A stretch of DNA of 64,000 nt. Source: Flavobacterium sp. UBA5153. Lineage in GTDB: Bacteria > Bacteroidota > Bacteroidia > Flavobacteriales > Flavobacteriaceae. The stretch is taken from assembly GCA_002413745.1 (NCBI GenBank), contig DHXP01000025.1, positions 26,908-90,907 on the forward strand, written 5' to 3'. The position numbers were made by a program, and so were the translations under genes. Under the pieces are notes generated by a model. That model was not told where the DNA came from. It saw only the letters and a program-made list of their open reading frames with translations, and did no database searches. Shown here one piece after another: positions 47,410 through 55,394 of the stretch (the stretch's first letter is position 1; the number at the start of each line of letters is the position of its first letter).

Positions 47410-48168
47410 TTAGATAGAAAATACGGCATCATTTCTGAAATTTTCATTCTCATTGTATTTGACATATCCCAATTGATTAGTTACCAATTTTGTTTTTCCG
47501 ATAGAGAAGTCAGGTACATTGCAATGATGGTGACCATAGATCCAATAGTCAATTTCGTTATTTTCGATGACTAAAGCCATTTCTGTTCCAAAAGCTTCAT
47601 TTATATTGCTATTGGCATACTTCTCTGGATAATTGATAAAAGTTGGCGGATGATGGCTTATTACAACCGTGGGAGCATCTGTTTTGGTTTTGAAAATTTC
47701 TTCTAAAAAGGATCGGCTTTCAAGATGGAACTGATTATAATCTTGGACAGTTAATCTTTTTTCATTTTTTCGAATTACTCTAAAATCAGATAGGCTTTGT
47801 TCTATTATAAATTGTTTTTCTGCCGAAATGTGCGACCATAAGGTTGAAAAGACTAGTCTTACTCCATTGATAGTTTTTACCGTATTGTTGAGTAAAGTTA
47901 CATTATCTCTGATTTTCTCTTCAAAAGAACCACTTCTTGTGGAAATATCCGAATTGTAGTATTCGTGGTTGCCGGGAATCCAAAACGTTTGCTCAAAATG
48001 TTCGGATACATAATCAAAGAATTTTTGATGTTGGTGTATTTCTTTAAAAAGCACAATGTCTCCAGCCAAAATTAGAATATCTCCTTTGGGTATGATAGGA
48101 TTTTCCAAAACCCATTTACGGTTTTCTAAAAATTCTAAATGCAGATCGGAGCAATATTGAATTTTCAT
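47410..48168 (-). CDS. Metallophosphoesterase
   Basis: A 252-residue calcineurin-like phosphoesterase. Metal-binding motifs in order: CSDLHLEF (D-x-H, residues 8-10), ILAGDIVLF (Asp37), WIPGNHEYYN (G-N-H-E), VVISHHPPTF and YGHHHCN. All are intact. No membrane segment or signal peptide. The substrate may be a nucleotide, a phosphodiester or a protein. It is the last of the tightly packed cassette that begins with the Gabija-like genes; the gap to the PLD gene is 35 bases. Confidence 0.88.
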   Translation of the reverse strand: MKIQYCSDLHLEFLENRKWVLENPIIPKGDILILAGDIVLFKEIHQHQKFFDYVSEHFEQTFWIPGNHEYYNSDISTRSGSFEEKIRDNVTLLNNTVKTINGVRLVFSTLWSHISAEKQFIIEQSLSDFRVIRKNEKRLTVQDYNQFHLESRSFLEEIFKTKTDAPTVVISHHPPTFINYPEKYANSNINEAFGTEMALVIENNEIDYWIYGHHHCNVPDFSIGKTKLVTNQLGYVKYNENENFRNDAVFSI

Positions 48169-48203
48169 AACTTATTTGAAGAGTGTTTATAGTAATTATT
48201 GTT

Positions 48204-49142
48204 TTATAATTGAATCTGTTTCCACCAAGGTTTAATGAACTCTATTACGTCATTAATACCTCTTTTTTTGATTTCAAGATCCATATTGTCTAATGTATTT
48301 TCCCAAATATGGTGTTTACCATCTACATATAAATAAATAACATTGGGCATATTCCAGTAAAATTTGAATCCTTCAAATTTAAATTCTAACTCTTTTTTTT
48401 GATTTTTGTAATACTGAAACGAAGGATTTAGTTTGTTTTCATCAATATTAAAACAAAATTCGAATCTATTCGTTACTTTAATATCCACTTTGTCAATGTA
48501 GCTTTTACAAATAAAACTGTTTTCATCTCCTAACTTGCAATTAGTATCAAAAACAAACTTCTTGTGAATAAAAACTTTATTAAATTGTTTTAATCTGTCT
48601 TCGGCTTTTTCTTTTTTAGTTTTTAGTATTTCCATTTCAAAACCTTCTTCAATGGTTTCTCTACTCATTCTTTCAAGTTCAGCCCCGTTTTTGATTTCAA
48701 GTATTTCTTCTAATGCCTCTTGAAAAATTTGCTCATCATCATTTCTTTTTCTCCATGTTTCTGTTTCATTATCTTCATCAATGTCTATTTTATGTAGCAA
48801 AACGCCCATTTCCCGATTATTCTTTTCGGAATATTCATAAAGGTTCATCGATGCTATTAGTAGATAATTTTCGTTGTAATAACATTTAGAATGAACGTTG
48901 GGATGATGCATTAAGTTTAAATTATCAAGCGCTAACAATTTTGTTTTGTCTTTATCAGACAATTTGTTCTCTCGATAGATAATTATGGTTTCTACGCCAC
49001 GTTTATTGGCATTGAAAAGACAATTATAGATGTTGTCAGACAATTGCATAAATGGCGTTATAATCACTAACGCTCTTTCTGTTTCGTTTATTATTTTGGG
49101 AATCCAGTTTATTAAACCTTTGGTATTTAAAAATTTGGGCAT
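48204..49142 (-). CDS. Phospholipase D-family protein (putative nuclease)
   Basis: A 312-residue protein with one PLD-type motif: HSKCYYNENYLLIASMN (H84, K86, residue 91 is Glu instead of Asp, N100). Single-motif members act as dimers, as in Nuc and the BfiI restriction enzyme. A mixed-charge C-terminal region (residues 180-312) is unassigned. It lies nine bases after the Mrr-type gene and 35 bases before the phosphoesterase. The arrangement favours a nucleic-acid substrate, but this is inference. Confidence 0.75.
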   Translation of the reverse strand: MPKFLNTKGLINWIPKIINETERALVIITPFMQLSDNIYNCLFNANKRGVETIIIYRENKLSDKDKTKLLALDNLNLMHHPNVHSKCYYNENYLLIASMNLYEYSEKNNREMGVLLHKIDIDEDNETETWRKRNDDEQIFQEALEEILEIKNGAELERMSRETIEEGFEMEILKTKKEKAEDRLKQFNKVFIHKKFVFDTNCKLGDENSFICKSYIDKVDIKVTNRFEFCFNIDENKLNPSFQYYKNQKKELEFKFEGFKFYWNMPNVIYLYVDGKHHIWENTLDNMDLEIKKRGINDVIEFIKPWWKQIQL

Positions 49143-49151
49143 ATCAATAAT

Positions 49152-50057
49152 TTATTCATTACTTCCTAAAAAGTAGATTGGGTGTAGGGGCAATAGATTC
49201 TTTTGTTCGTCGTTCAATTTTGCGTAATATTCTTGCCATAAAGAAGTCAATCTGTCAAAGTTTATAAGTTCGATATGTTCTCTTGAATCTCTGGCTTCTT
49301 TAATAGCAGGTTTTGAAAAAGTTCCTGAGGTTACAAATATTCCAACATCGGAATTTCTTTTTAGGGTTCCTGATAATTTTTGAATTTCATCAGAAGACAC
49401 ATTGTCATTAGGTCTATGTTTTACCTGTACAATAATTCGTGGTTGTCTCGTTCCAAGCGGATCTGTATAGGCAATTATATCAATGCCTCCATCAGGACCT
49501 CTTTGAGCAACATCAGAAATAAAATACCCCATTGCTCTTAATAATTCAGCAACTAAATCTTGAAACTCGTATGGGTTTTTACTAATAATGAAATTTCTAA
49601 TTCCGTTAAAAGCTTCTTCTTCGTATTGACTTAAAATTGCTTTTTGTGCTTGAATGATATTGTCTTCTGAAAACTCCTCTCCTTCCAAACCTTCAATTTC
49701 TACTGTTTTTTTTCTGTTTCCGTCCCATTCACGATACAGTTTGGTTGCAGTTTCTAATAGTTTTTCTTTTCCAAGTTTGATTGCTTTTTCACCTTCCTCG
49801 GTAAGTATCCAAGTACCTTTGTTTTTTCGTAAAAACCCTGCTTTCATACAGTCTATTGTAAAAAAACGCAAAACAGATTCCCATCGAATATTCCCCGTCT
49901 TTTCTAAGCGATGACTTTCATATTCATCAAAAATAAGCGTTTCTCTAATTTTATCTACGACATCTTTGCCACGCATTTCTCCACCAGCTTCTTTCAATAT
50001 TTTAAAGGTTGCAAAAATGGTTTTCTCTGCTATTTGTTGTGATTTTGATTTTGACAT
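49152..50057 (-). CDS. Mrr-type restriction endonuclease
   Basis: A 301-residue protein with an N-terminal winged-helix domain (residues about 10-100, KDVVDKIRETLIFDEYESHR, then GTWILTEEGEKAIK) and a C-terminal Mrr catalytic domain: FQDLVAELLRAMGY, GPDGGIDII (Asp189, Asp193) and QVKH (residues 211-214, catalytic Lys). Mrr enzymes cleave methylated or modified DNA. It starts six bases after the AbiC-like gene, and the PLD gene starts nine bases after it. No methyltransferase is paired with it locally, as expected for a type IV enzyme. Confidence 0.92.
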   Translation of the reverse strand: MSKSKSQQIAEKTIFATFKILKEAGGEMRGKDVVDKIRETLIFDEYESHRLEKTGNIRWESVLRFFTIDCMKAGFLRKNKGTWILTEEGEKAIKLGKEKLLETATKLYREWDGNRKKTVEIEGLEGEEFSEDNIIQAQKAILSQYEEEAFNGIRNFIISKNPYEFQDLVAELLRAMGYFISDVAQRGPDGGIDIIAYTDPLGTRQPRIIVQVKHRPNDNVSSDEIQKLSGTLKRNSDVGIFVTSGTFSKPAIKEARDSREHIELINFDRLTSLWQEYYAKLNDEQKNLLPLHPIYFLGSNE

Positions 50058-50063
50058 ATTTTT

Positions 50064-51173
50064 TTATATTTTATCATCAGATTCAAACATTTGTTCTGAA
50101 CCATTAGTTTCTAATTCAATTTCTTCTATTTGTTTTTTAAAATGTAACCTTGGATTTTCAACAAATCTCACTCTATTTATAGGTAAATTATGTAACATTC
50201 TATAGTGGGAAAAAAACTTGTTTTCCTCATCTTCCCATTTACTACCCATTCCATTAATATAATTATAATACAACATTAACTGTTCATCATTTGACATTTG
50301 TGCTCTTAAAATTTTTAAATATTCTCTAGATTGTTGGTAGTCAAATATCCCTTTTTTTTCTTTGTCTACTACATATTTGACCGTGTTAAATAAGTGTCTG
50401 TAATAATGCGCTAACCTTGACTCGTGACCAGTAAAAGGGGCATACTTAATATGAAGATCAATATCTCCTTGAATATCTTTAAAAGTTGTTTTTAAACCAA
50501 GCTCTTTTTTATGGTCATCTCTTATCTTTTTTAATTTGATTCTCATTTTAGAGATAATATCAGAATCTTTTTCATTTGGAGTGATCGAACTAGAAACTGA
50601 ACCAAAGAAAAATAACCGATACCCAATTTTTAATAATTCTGTATCATTAGTTAGCGATTTATACTCTTGACAAAAACCATAACAAGCTGTCAATTCTTTA
50701 ATCATAGAAACAAAAACTTTTCTTCCTTCTACAAACCTTTCAGTTTGAATTTTTGATTCAGTAGACTTTGTTAATACACCTTTTTCTCTTTCAAGAGAAT
50801 TACCTAATAATACTCCATAACCAGATATTTTCATTTCATTGACATTCTCTTTATGTAAACGAATCATCTCAAAAAAGATATTTTCAAATCTTTGGATTGT
50901 AATATCATTTTTCTGCTGTTCATTAGCTTTATATTGAACCCAAAAAGCTAAAAAAGTTAACATTGCAGCAGAAATTGCCACTATTGGGCTAATGAATCCT
51001 GTAGCAGTTGATCCTAAAGAACTTAATTTGGTGTAATCATATTTTTCAGGGAAAAATGTTGGAAATAAAAGAATAAGAAATAAAATGATTGCCAAACCAA
51101 TAAAAAATAAACTTAAACCACTTCCAAATTTATAAATAGCTCCCTCTTGATTCTCTTGTTTTATCTTGATCAT
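50064..51173 (-). CDS. Putative phage abortive-infection protein (AbiC-like membrane protein)
   Basis: A 369-residue protein with two N-terminal membrane segments (residues about 18-40 and 55-80) and a cytoplasmic domain starting with RFENIFFEMIRLHKENVNEM, characteristic of the putative AbiC family of phage abortive infection proteins. A later conserved stretch is YYRHLFNTVKYVVD. Mechanism is unknown for the family; membrane-anchored effectors that kill or arrest the cell are the usual model. It lies 40 bases after gajB and six bases before the Mrr gene. Confidence 0.78.
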   Translation of the reverse strand: MIKIKQENQEGAIYKFGSGLSLFFIGLAIILFLILLFPTFFPEKYDYTKLSSLGSTATGFISPIVAISAAMLTFLAFWVQYKANEQQKNDITIQRFENIFFEMIRLHKENVNEMKISGYGVLLGNSLEREKGVLTKSTESKIQTERFVEGRKVFVSMIKELTACYGFCQEYKSLTNDTELLKIGYRLFFFGSVSSSITPNEKDSDIISKMRIKLKKIRDDHKKELGLKTTFKDIQGDIDLHIKYAPFTGHESRLAHYYRHLFNTVKYVVDKEKKGIFDYQQSREYLKILRAQMSNDEQLMLYYNYINGMGSKWEDEENKFFSHYRMLHNLPINRVRFVENPRLHFKKQIEEIELETNGSEQMFESDDKI

Positions 51174-51213
51174 TTGTTTTAAATATTTTTTTGTGTTTGC
51201 TTTTTTTTAATAT

Positions 51214-53118
51214 TTAAACAATTATAATTTCATTTTCTTCAAACCAGCCAAATTGTAATGCATTTTTTGTCACAATTTCAGGACTATCAGAGTAAGCGAC
51301 TATAGCTAAACTTTCTTCTGCTCTGCTGCATGCTACATAGAAAAGTCTTCGGGTCCTATCATTACCGGTTTCTTTACCCTCTTCCATATTTTTTTTATCT
51401 GTAACACTTAATTCTTTTGAACCAAAAAGTTTATCATAGCTAAATAAAAAACCTCTTGATTCCTCATCATCTAGAATAACCATTACTCTAGGATATTCTA
51501 ATCCTTTAACACCTTGATGGGTACCAAATTTTGACTCTTCGGATAAATAATTATTGTATTGTCTGATTTGGGAAAATGGATTAGATAAAGCTAAGTCCCA
51601 AGCATCAATAATGTTGTCAGTAATTTCATCTTCTTCTTCATTGTTTTCCAAATTATCTGCAATTATCTGTTCCGATTTAGTTCTTTTAGCTATTGGTATT
51701 AAACTATCTGGTATTGGGAACAAGCCAGAATTAGATATGTTTTGTAATATATCAACTAACAGCGGATCATTATTTTCATTCCACAATGAAAATAGCTCTG
51801 ATAATGCTTTGTTTGCTTTTTTGATATTTTCTATTTGTTCATAATTTTTAAAGATTTCATCTCTTTTTAAATAAATAGAATTTTTTTTAACAATTCGAGC
51901 AATTGCAAATTTATCGTCGGTTTCATTTGCATCAACTAAGGGTAAAATTATTTTAGTAAAAAAGTTTGCTCCGGAGAGAGTGCCATCTAATAATCCAGTG
52001 GATAGTTTATCTTCCTTATACAATGGTTCAAAAAAATCTAAAAACCCCATTCTTCTTGCTGCCATATGATGTTCAAGAATTAAGGTTTTTACATCTGCTT
52101 TATCTATACTACTATTCCACAATGAATCCTGTGTTATATCAGACATTTTTCGAGTAACTAAAGTCTCTATTTCTTGTTTGTTTTGTCCTCTTTGACAAAT
52201 AAAAAGTCTTACAAAACCTTGCTCCTTTTCAGTACGAGGGTTTTGTTTTTGTCCATCAACATTTTGTCTAATATTATTTATTAGAGTTATTATCCTCTTA
52301 TTAGAACGATGGTTCATTCTCTTTACTGGTTTAATCCAATCTTGAGGTAATCCTTGTTCTAAATTTTCTTTTCCATCAGAATATATTCTTTGCATTGTAT
52401 CCCCAAATAAACCTAAGGAAAAAGAATCTTTCTTATTTTTTTGAAGTTCAAAAAAAGCATCTATTAATTCTTTTTTAGTATCCTGACTTTCATCTATTAA
52501 AACTATTGGGAATTTACAAACTAATAAATCTTGCATTAATGGCTTAGACTTTATAAAATCTGCTGCAATGCTTACAACTTCAGAATGATTTAAAGAATCT
52601 TTAGAAATATTATCACCATTTGGATTATACCTAAATTGAATAATATTATCTAGATTTTTAAGCCTTTTAGATTTTGATTCAATTTTTTTAGCTCTATCTA
52701 TCGATGTCTTATTTTGTAAGTTTCTGCTTTTACTTTGCTCATCTTCTAATTTAGAAATTTCAGAAAACAAATTGATTTTCAACCATTTTTTTATGTCTTG
52801 ATTAAAGTTTTTGATTAATTCCCAAGCATAACTATGTATTGTGCTTACCGAAAATATAGGGTCATACTTTAGTCTATGAATTATTTCATCACAGGCGGCA
52901 TTGGTATATGTTATAATCGCAACTTTTTTCCTATTTAATCTAAATTGCTTTCCATATTCAGATTTAAAGTCAATTAATACATTAACCAGAGACCTTGTTT
53001 TTCCTGATCCCGCACCAGCAAAAAGGAAAAAACTTTTAGGATTTTCAAGGTTTAAACAATTATATATTTCTTTATCAACATAATTATCAGCATCATTATT
53101 AGGTGTCTCTAAATTCAT
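51214..53118 (-). CDS. gajB-like: UvrD/PcrA-like superfamily 1 helicase, Gabija GajB-like
   Basis: A 634-residue protein. Walker A AGAGSGKT (residues 34-41), TYTNAACDEI (motif Ia), Walker B VLIDESQDTKKEL, GDTMQRIYSDG (motif III) and RRLFYVACSRAEESLAIV (motif VI) are all present. The gene starts six bases after an OLD-family nuclease gene, the pairing that defines Gabija systems, where GajB supports GajA in phage defence. It is larger than the B. cereus example as I know it, so the assignment is to the system type. Confidence 0.87.
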   Translation of the reverse strand: MNLETPNNDADNYVDKEIYNCLNLENPKSFFLFAGAGSGKTRSLVNVLIDFKSEYGKQFRLNRKKVAIITYTNAACDEIIHRLKYDPIFSVSTIHSYAWELIKNFNQDIKKWLKINLFSEISKLEDEQSKSRNLQNKTSIDRAKKIESKSKRLKNLDNIIQFRYNPNGDNISKDSLNHSEVVSIAADFIKSKPLMQDLLVCKFPIVLIDESQDTKKELIDAFFELQKNKKDSFSLGLFGDTMQRIYSDGKENLEQGLPQDWIKPVKRMNHRSNKRIITLINNIRQNVDGQKQNPRTEKEQGFVRLFICQRGQNKQEIETLVTRKMSDITQDSLWNSSIDKADVKTLILEHHMAARRMGFLDFFEPLYKEDKLSTGLLDGTLSGANFFTKIILPLVDANETDDKFAIARIVKKNSIYLKRDEIFKNYEQIENIKKANKALSELFSLWNENNDPLLVDILQNISNSGLFPIPDSLIPIAKRTKSEQIIADNLENNEEEDEITDNIIDAWDLALSNPFSQIRQYNNYLSEESKFGTHQGVKGLEYPRVMVILDDEESRGFLFSYDKLFGSKELSVTDKKNMEEGKETGNDRTRRLFYVACSRAEESLAIVAYSDSPEIVTKNALQFGWFEENEIIIV

Positions 53119-53124
53119 AATTAA

Positions 53125-55314
53125 TTATTTTTCACTAATATTTAAACCGTCTTTTTTGCTTACTAATTTTTCTTCAAGCCAATCTAATCCTTCTTTAATA
53201 TATTGTGGTGTTGTCAAATCATTGGGTTCTTGGAAATATAAAAGTTCTAATGCAAATTCTGCCTTTTTAGCTCCGTTAGCTGTTATAACTTCATACATTT
53301 CCTTTGCTGATTTTTCAATATCAACAATCTTTGATGCATTGATCATCTTAGCTAAAAGTCCAGTCCCTTTTGATATTTTTTCAAAAATCGCTCTATTTTC
53401 CATAACTAATGAATCTTCAAAAGTATATGGAAATACTTCTACATATCTACTTCCATCATTAATTTTTAATGGTATTTGGTATGCAACTTTAATCGGAAAG
53501 ACAGTATGTTCTTTTTCAATAGAACTTAGTTTCAAAAGCTCATCAAGTTCCTCTTTTATTGGGATCCACTTTTTTAAAGTATCATTGCCTGTCTTATATC
53601 CTTTTGATTTTTCTGGTGAAGTTTTTGTATTGTTCTTAGTAGAATCAACGGAATCCAAATCTGTAATAATTAAAGTAACTATCCCCAACCTTTCAATAAG
53701 AGGTTTTAAAGTATGTGCATGACTACCGCCAATTTCTAATATTGATATGTAGCAAGAAGTTAAATTTTTATGTTGCTTTTTTATAAAATGAGGCACCAGC
53801 ATTCTCTCAACCGGACCTTCAACCATAATTACTGCATCTGCAAAAAATAAATCACTATGAGTAGTTTTTAAATATCTTATTGCAAATTTTGTTGAATCAT
53901 CTACTGTTCCAAAAGTTTCTGATAGGTTTACAACTGTAGAAGTATTAACTAACCCCTTTTCTGCTTGATTTCTTTTAAAATAACGTAATGAAGTAAAATC
54001 TATTTCATGTGCAATATGGTTAGAATGAGTGCTAATTAGAAGTTGAGTTTTGAAATTTTCACCTTTTAAATCCGAATGGTTTCTTAGTACTTTGTATGCT
54101 TCCTTAATAAAAACTTGTTGTACCTGAGCATGTAAATGAGCTTCTGGTTCTTCTATCAAAACCAAATGCAAAGGTTCAAATTCTTTCTCGGTAATTTTAT
54201 TATCAGCATTATAAATTTTTCCAACCTGCATCCATTCGTCTCTAAATCTAATGAGTTTAAAAATCATAGATATTAGATTTTGATAACCTAAACCATTGTA
54301 TTTTTCAGGTAAGGTTAGTTTTGAATTTTCTTCACATAAATTATACTGAACAGAAGAGTCATGATTTAAACTATCAACTGTATTGAATTTACTTGATAAG
54401 TTGATTGTTGGATTACCAAATCCAGGATAATTAAGTTTTTCAAGTTCATCTAAAGATGATTTAAAGCTTTCTTTTAAATCATTATCAAAGAGTTCTTTAG
54501 CTTGTTGAATCGCATTTAATGCCTTTATATCATCTTCTGTTGGATTTTCAGATGGATTAAGATGTTTATCATAATAGCTTCTTAATTGGCTTGACAGATT
54601 TTTTATATTAGATGTGTTTTCGTTGCTGTCAGAATTGACATCTGAAAAACCTCTTTGTGCATTTATTATATCGACTTTTATAAGACCACTAATTACATTA
54701 ATATCTAAAGGAATACTATCATTTGGAAGTTTTTGAGGTGAAATTTTTATTGATGGATTTAATAAATATGTCTTTACTGAAAACAACTTATTTATATTAC
54801 TTTTTTTGTCCAAGAAATCCCATAAATCATCTGGCCATAACTTAAAATCATTTTCGCCTACAATTGATTTTGAATTATTATAAGTTGATATGAATTCTTT
54901 ATATAACTCTTCAATATTATTTGGCTCAAATCGTAATCTAACACCTAATGAACCACCAGCCCAATCAAGAGTTGGTATTAAATGGCTTACGTAATGAATT
55001 TCATTTGATTTTACAGTTAACCATATATCTAATGTTGGTAAATTATCTGTCCAACTTTCTATTGTAAAATCTAGATTGCTAAAATCTGTTTCATTAATCC
55101 AAGATTCTCCAATCTTATTTAAATCTAACCAATTTGTAAGAGTAAAATCTCTTGTCGAAAACTTTGCTTTTTTTAAAAAGATAATAAGAGCGTCCATAGC
55201 AGTTGTTTTACCACTATTATTTGCACCGACTAAAACAGTTTCTTTTTCGGAAAAATCAATTCTACAGCTCTTTAACTTTCTAAAATTTTGGATGTCAACA
55301 CAATCTATATTCAT
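53125..55314 (-). CDS. gajA-like: OLD-family ATPase-TOPRIM endonuclease, Gabija GajA-like
   Basis: A 729-residue protein. The ABC-type ATPase domain has Walker A GANNSGKT (residues 30-37), Walker B LVLIEEPEAHLH and the H-loop region LLISTHSNHIAHEI. A TOPRIM domain follows with VIMVEGPVERMLVPHF (catalytic Glu) and ITDLDSVDS (D-x-D). This is the domain order of GajA: ATP-regulated DNA nicking. It starts 80 bases after hsdR and overlaps nothing. The usual GajA is shorter; a longer middle region is seen here. Confidence 0.87.
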   Translation of the reverse strand: MNIDCVDIQNFRKLKSCRIDFSEKETVLVGANNSGKTTAMDALIIFLKKAKFSTRDFTLTNWLDLNKIGESWINETDFSNLDFTIESWTDNLPTLDIWLTVKSNEIHYVSHLIPTLDWAGGSLGVRLRFEPNNIEELYKEFISTYNNSKSIVGENDFKLWPDDLWDFLDKKSNINKLFSVKTYLLNPSIKISPQKLPNDSIPLDINVISGLIKVDIINAQRGFSDVNSDSNENTSNIKNLSSQLRSYYDKHLNPSENPTEDDIKALNAIQQAKELFDNDLKESFKSSLDELEKLNYPGFGNPTINLSSKFNTVDSLNHDSSVQYNLCEENSKLTLPEKYNGLGYQNLISMIFKLIRFRDEWMQVGKIYNADNKITEKEFEPLHLVLIEEPEAHLHAQVQQVFIKEAYKVLRNHSDLKGENFKTQLLISTHSNHIAHEIDFTSLRYFKRNQAEKGLVNTSTVVNLSETFGTVDDSTKFAIRYLKTTHSDLFFADAVIMVEGPVERMLVPHFIKKQHKNLTSCYISILEIGGSHAHTLKPLIERLGIVTLIITDLDSVDSTKNNTKTSPEKSKGYKTGNDTLKKWIPIKEELDELLKLSSIEKEHTVFPIKVAYQIPLKINDGSRYVEVFPYTFEDSLVMENRAIFEKISKGTGLLAKMINASKIVDIEKSAKEMYEVITANGAKKAEFALELLYFQEPNDLTTPQYIKEGLDWLEEKLVSKKDGLNISEK

Positions 55315-55394
55315 TTTTGTAAATATTTTTTTATTATTCCTTCCTCACTAAATCCTAACAAAGATTCTTAATTAGCTTGCCTTTTTGATTTTAT

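Noticed and set aside
53156-53722. 188-residue open frame opposite the GajA-like gene
   Set aside because: Antisense shadow, serine-rich as expected from the complement of this coding sequence.
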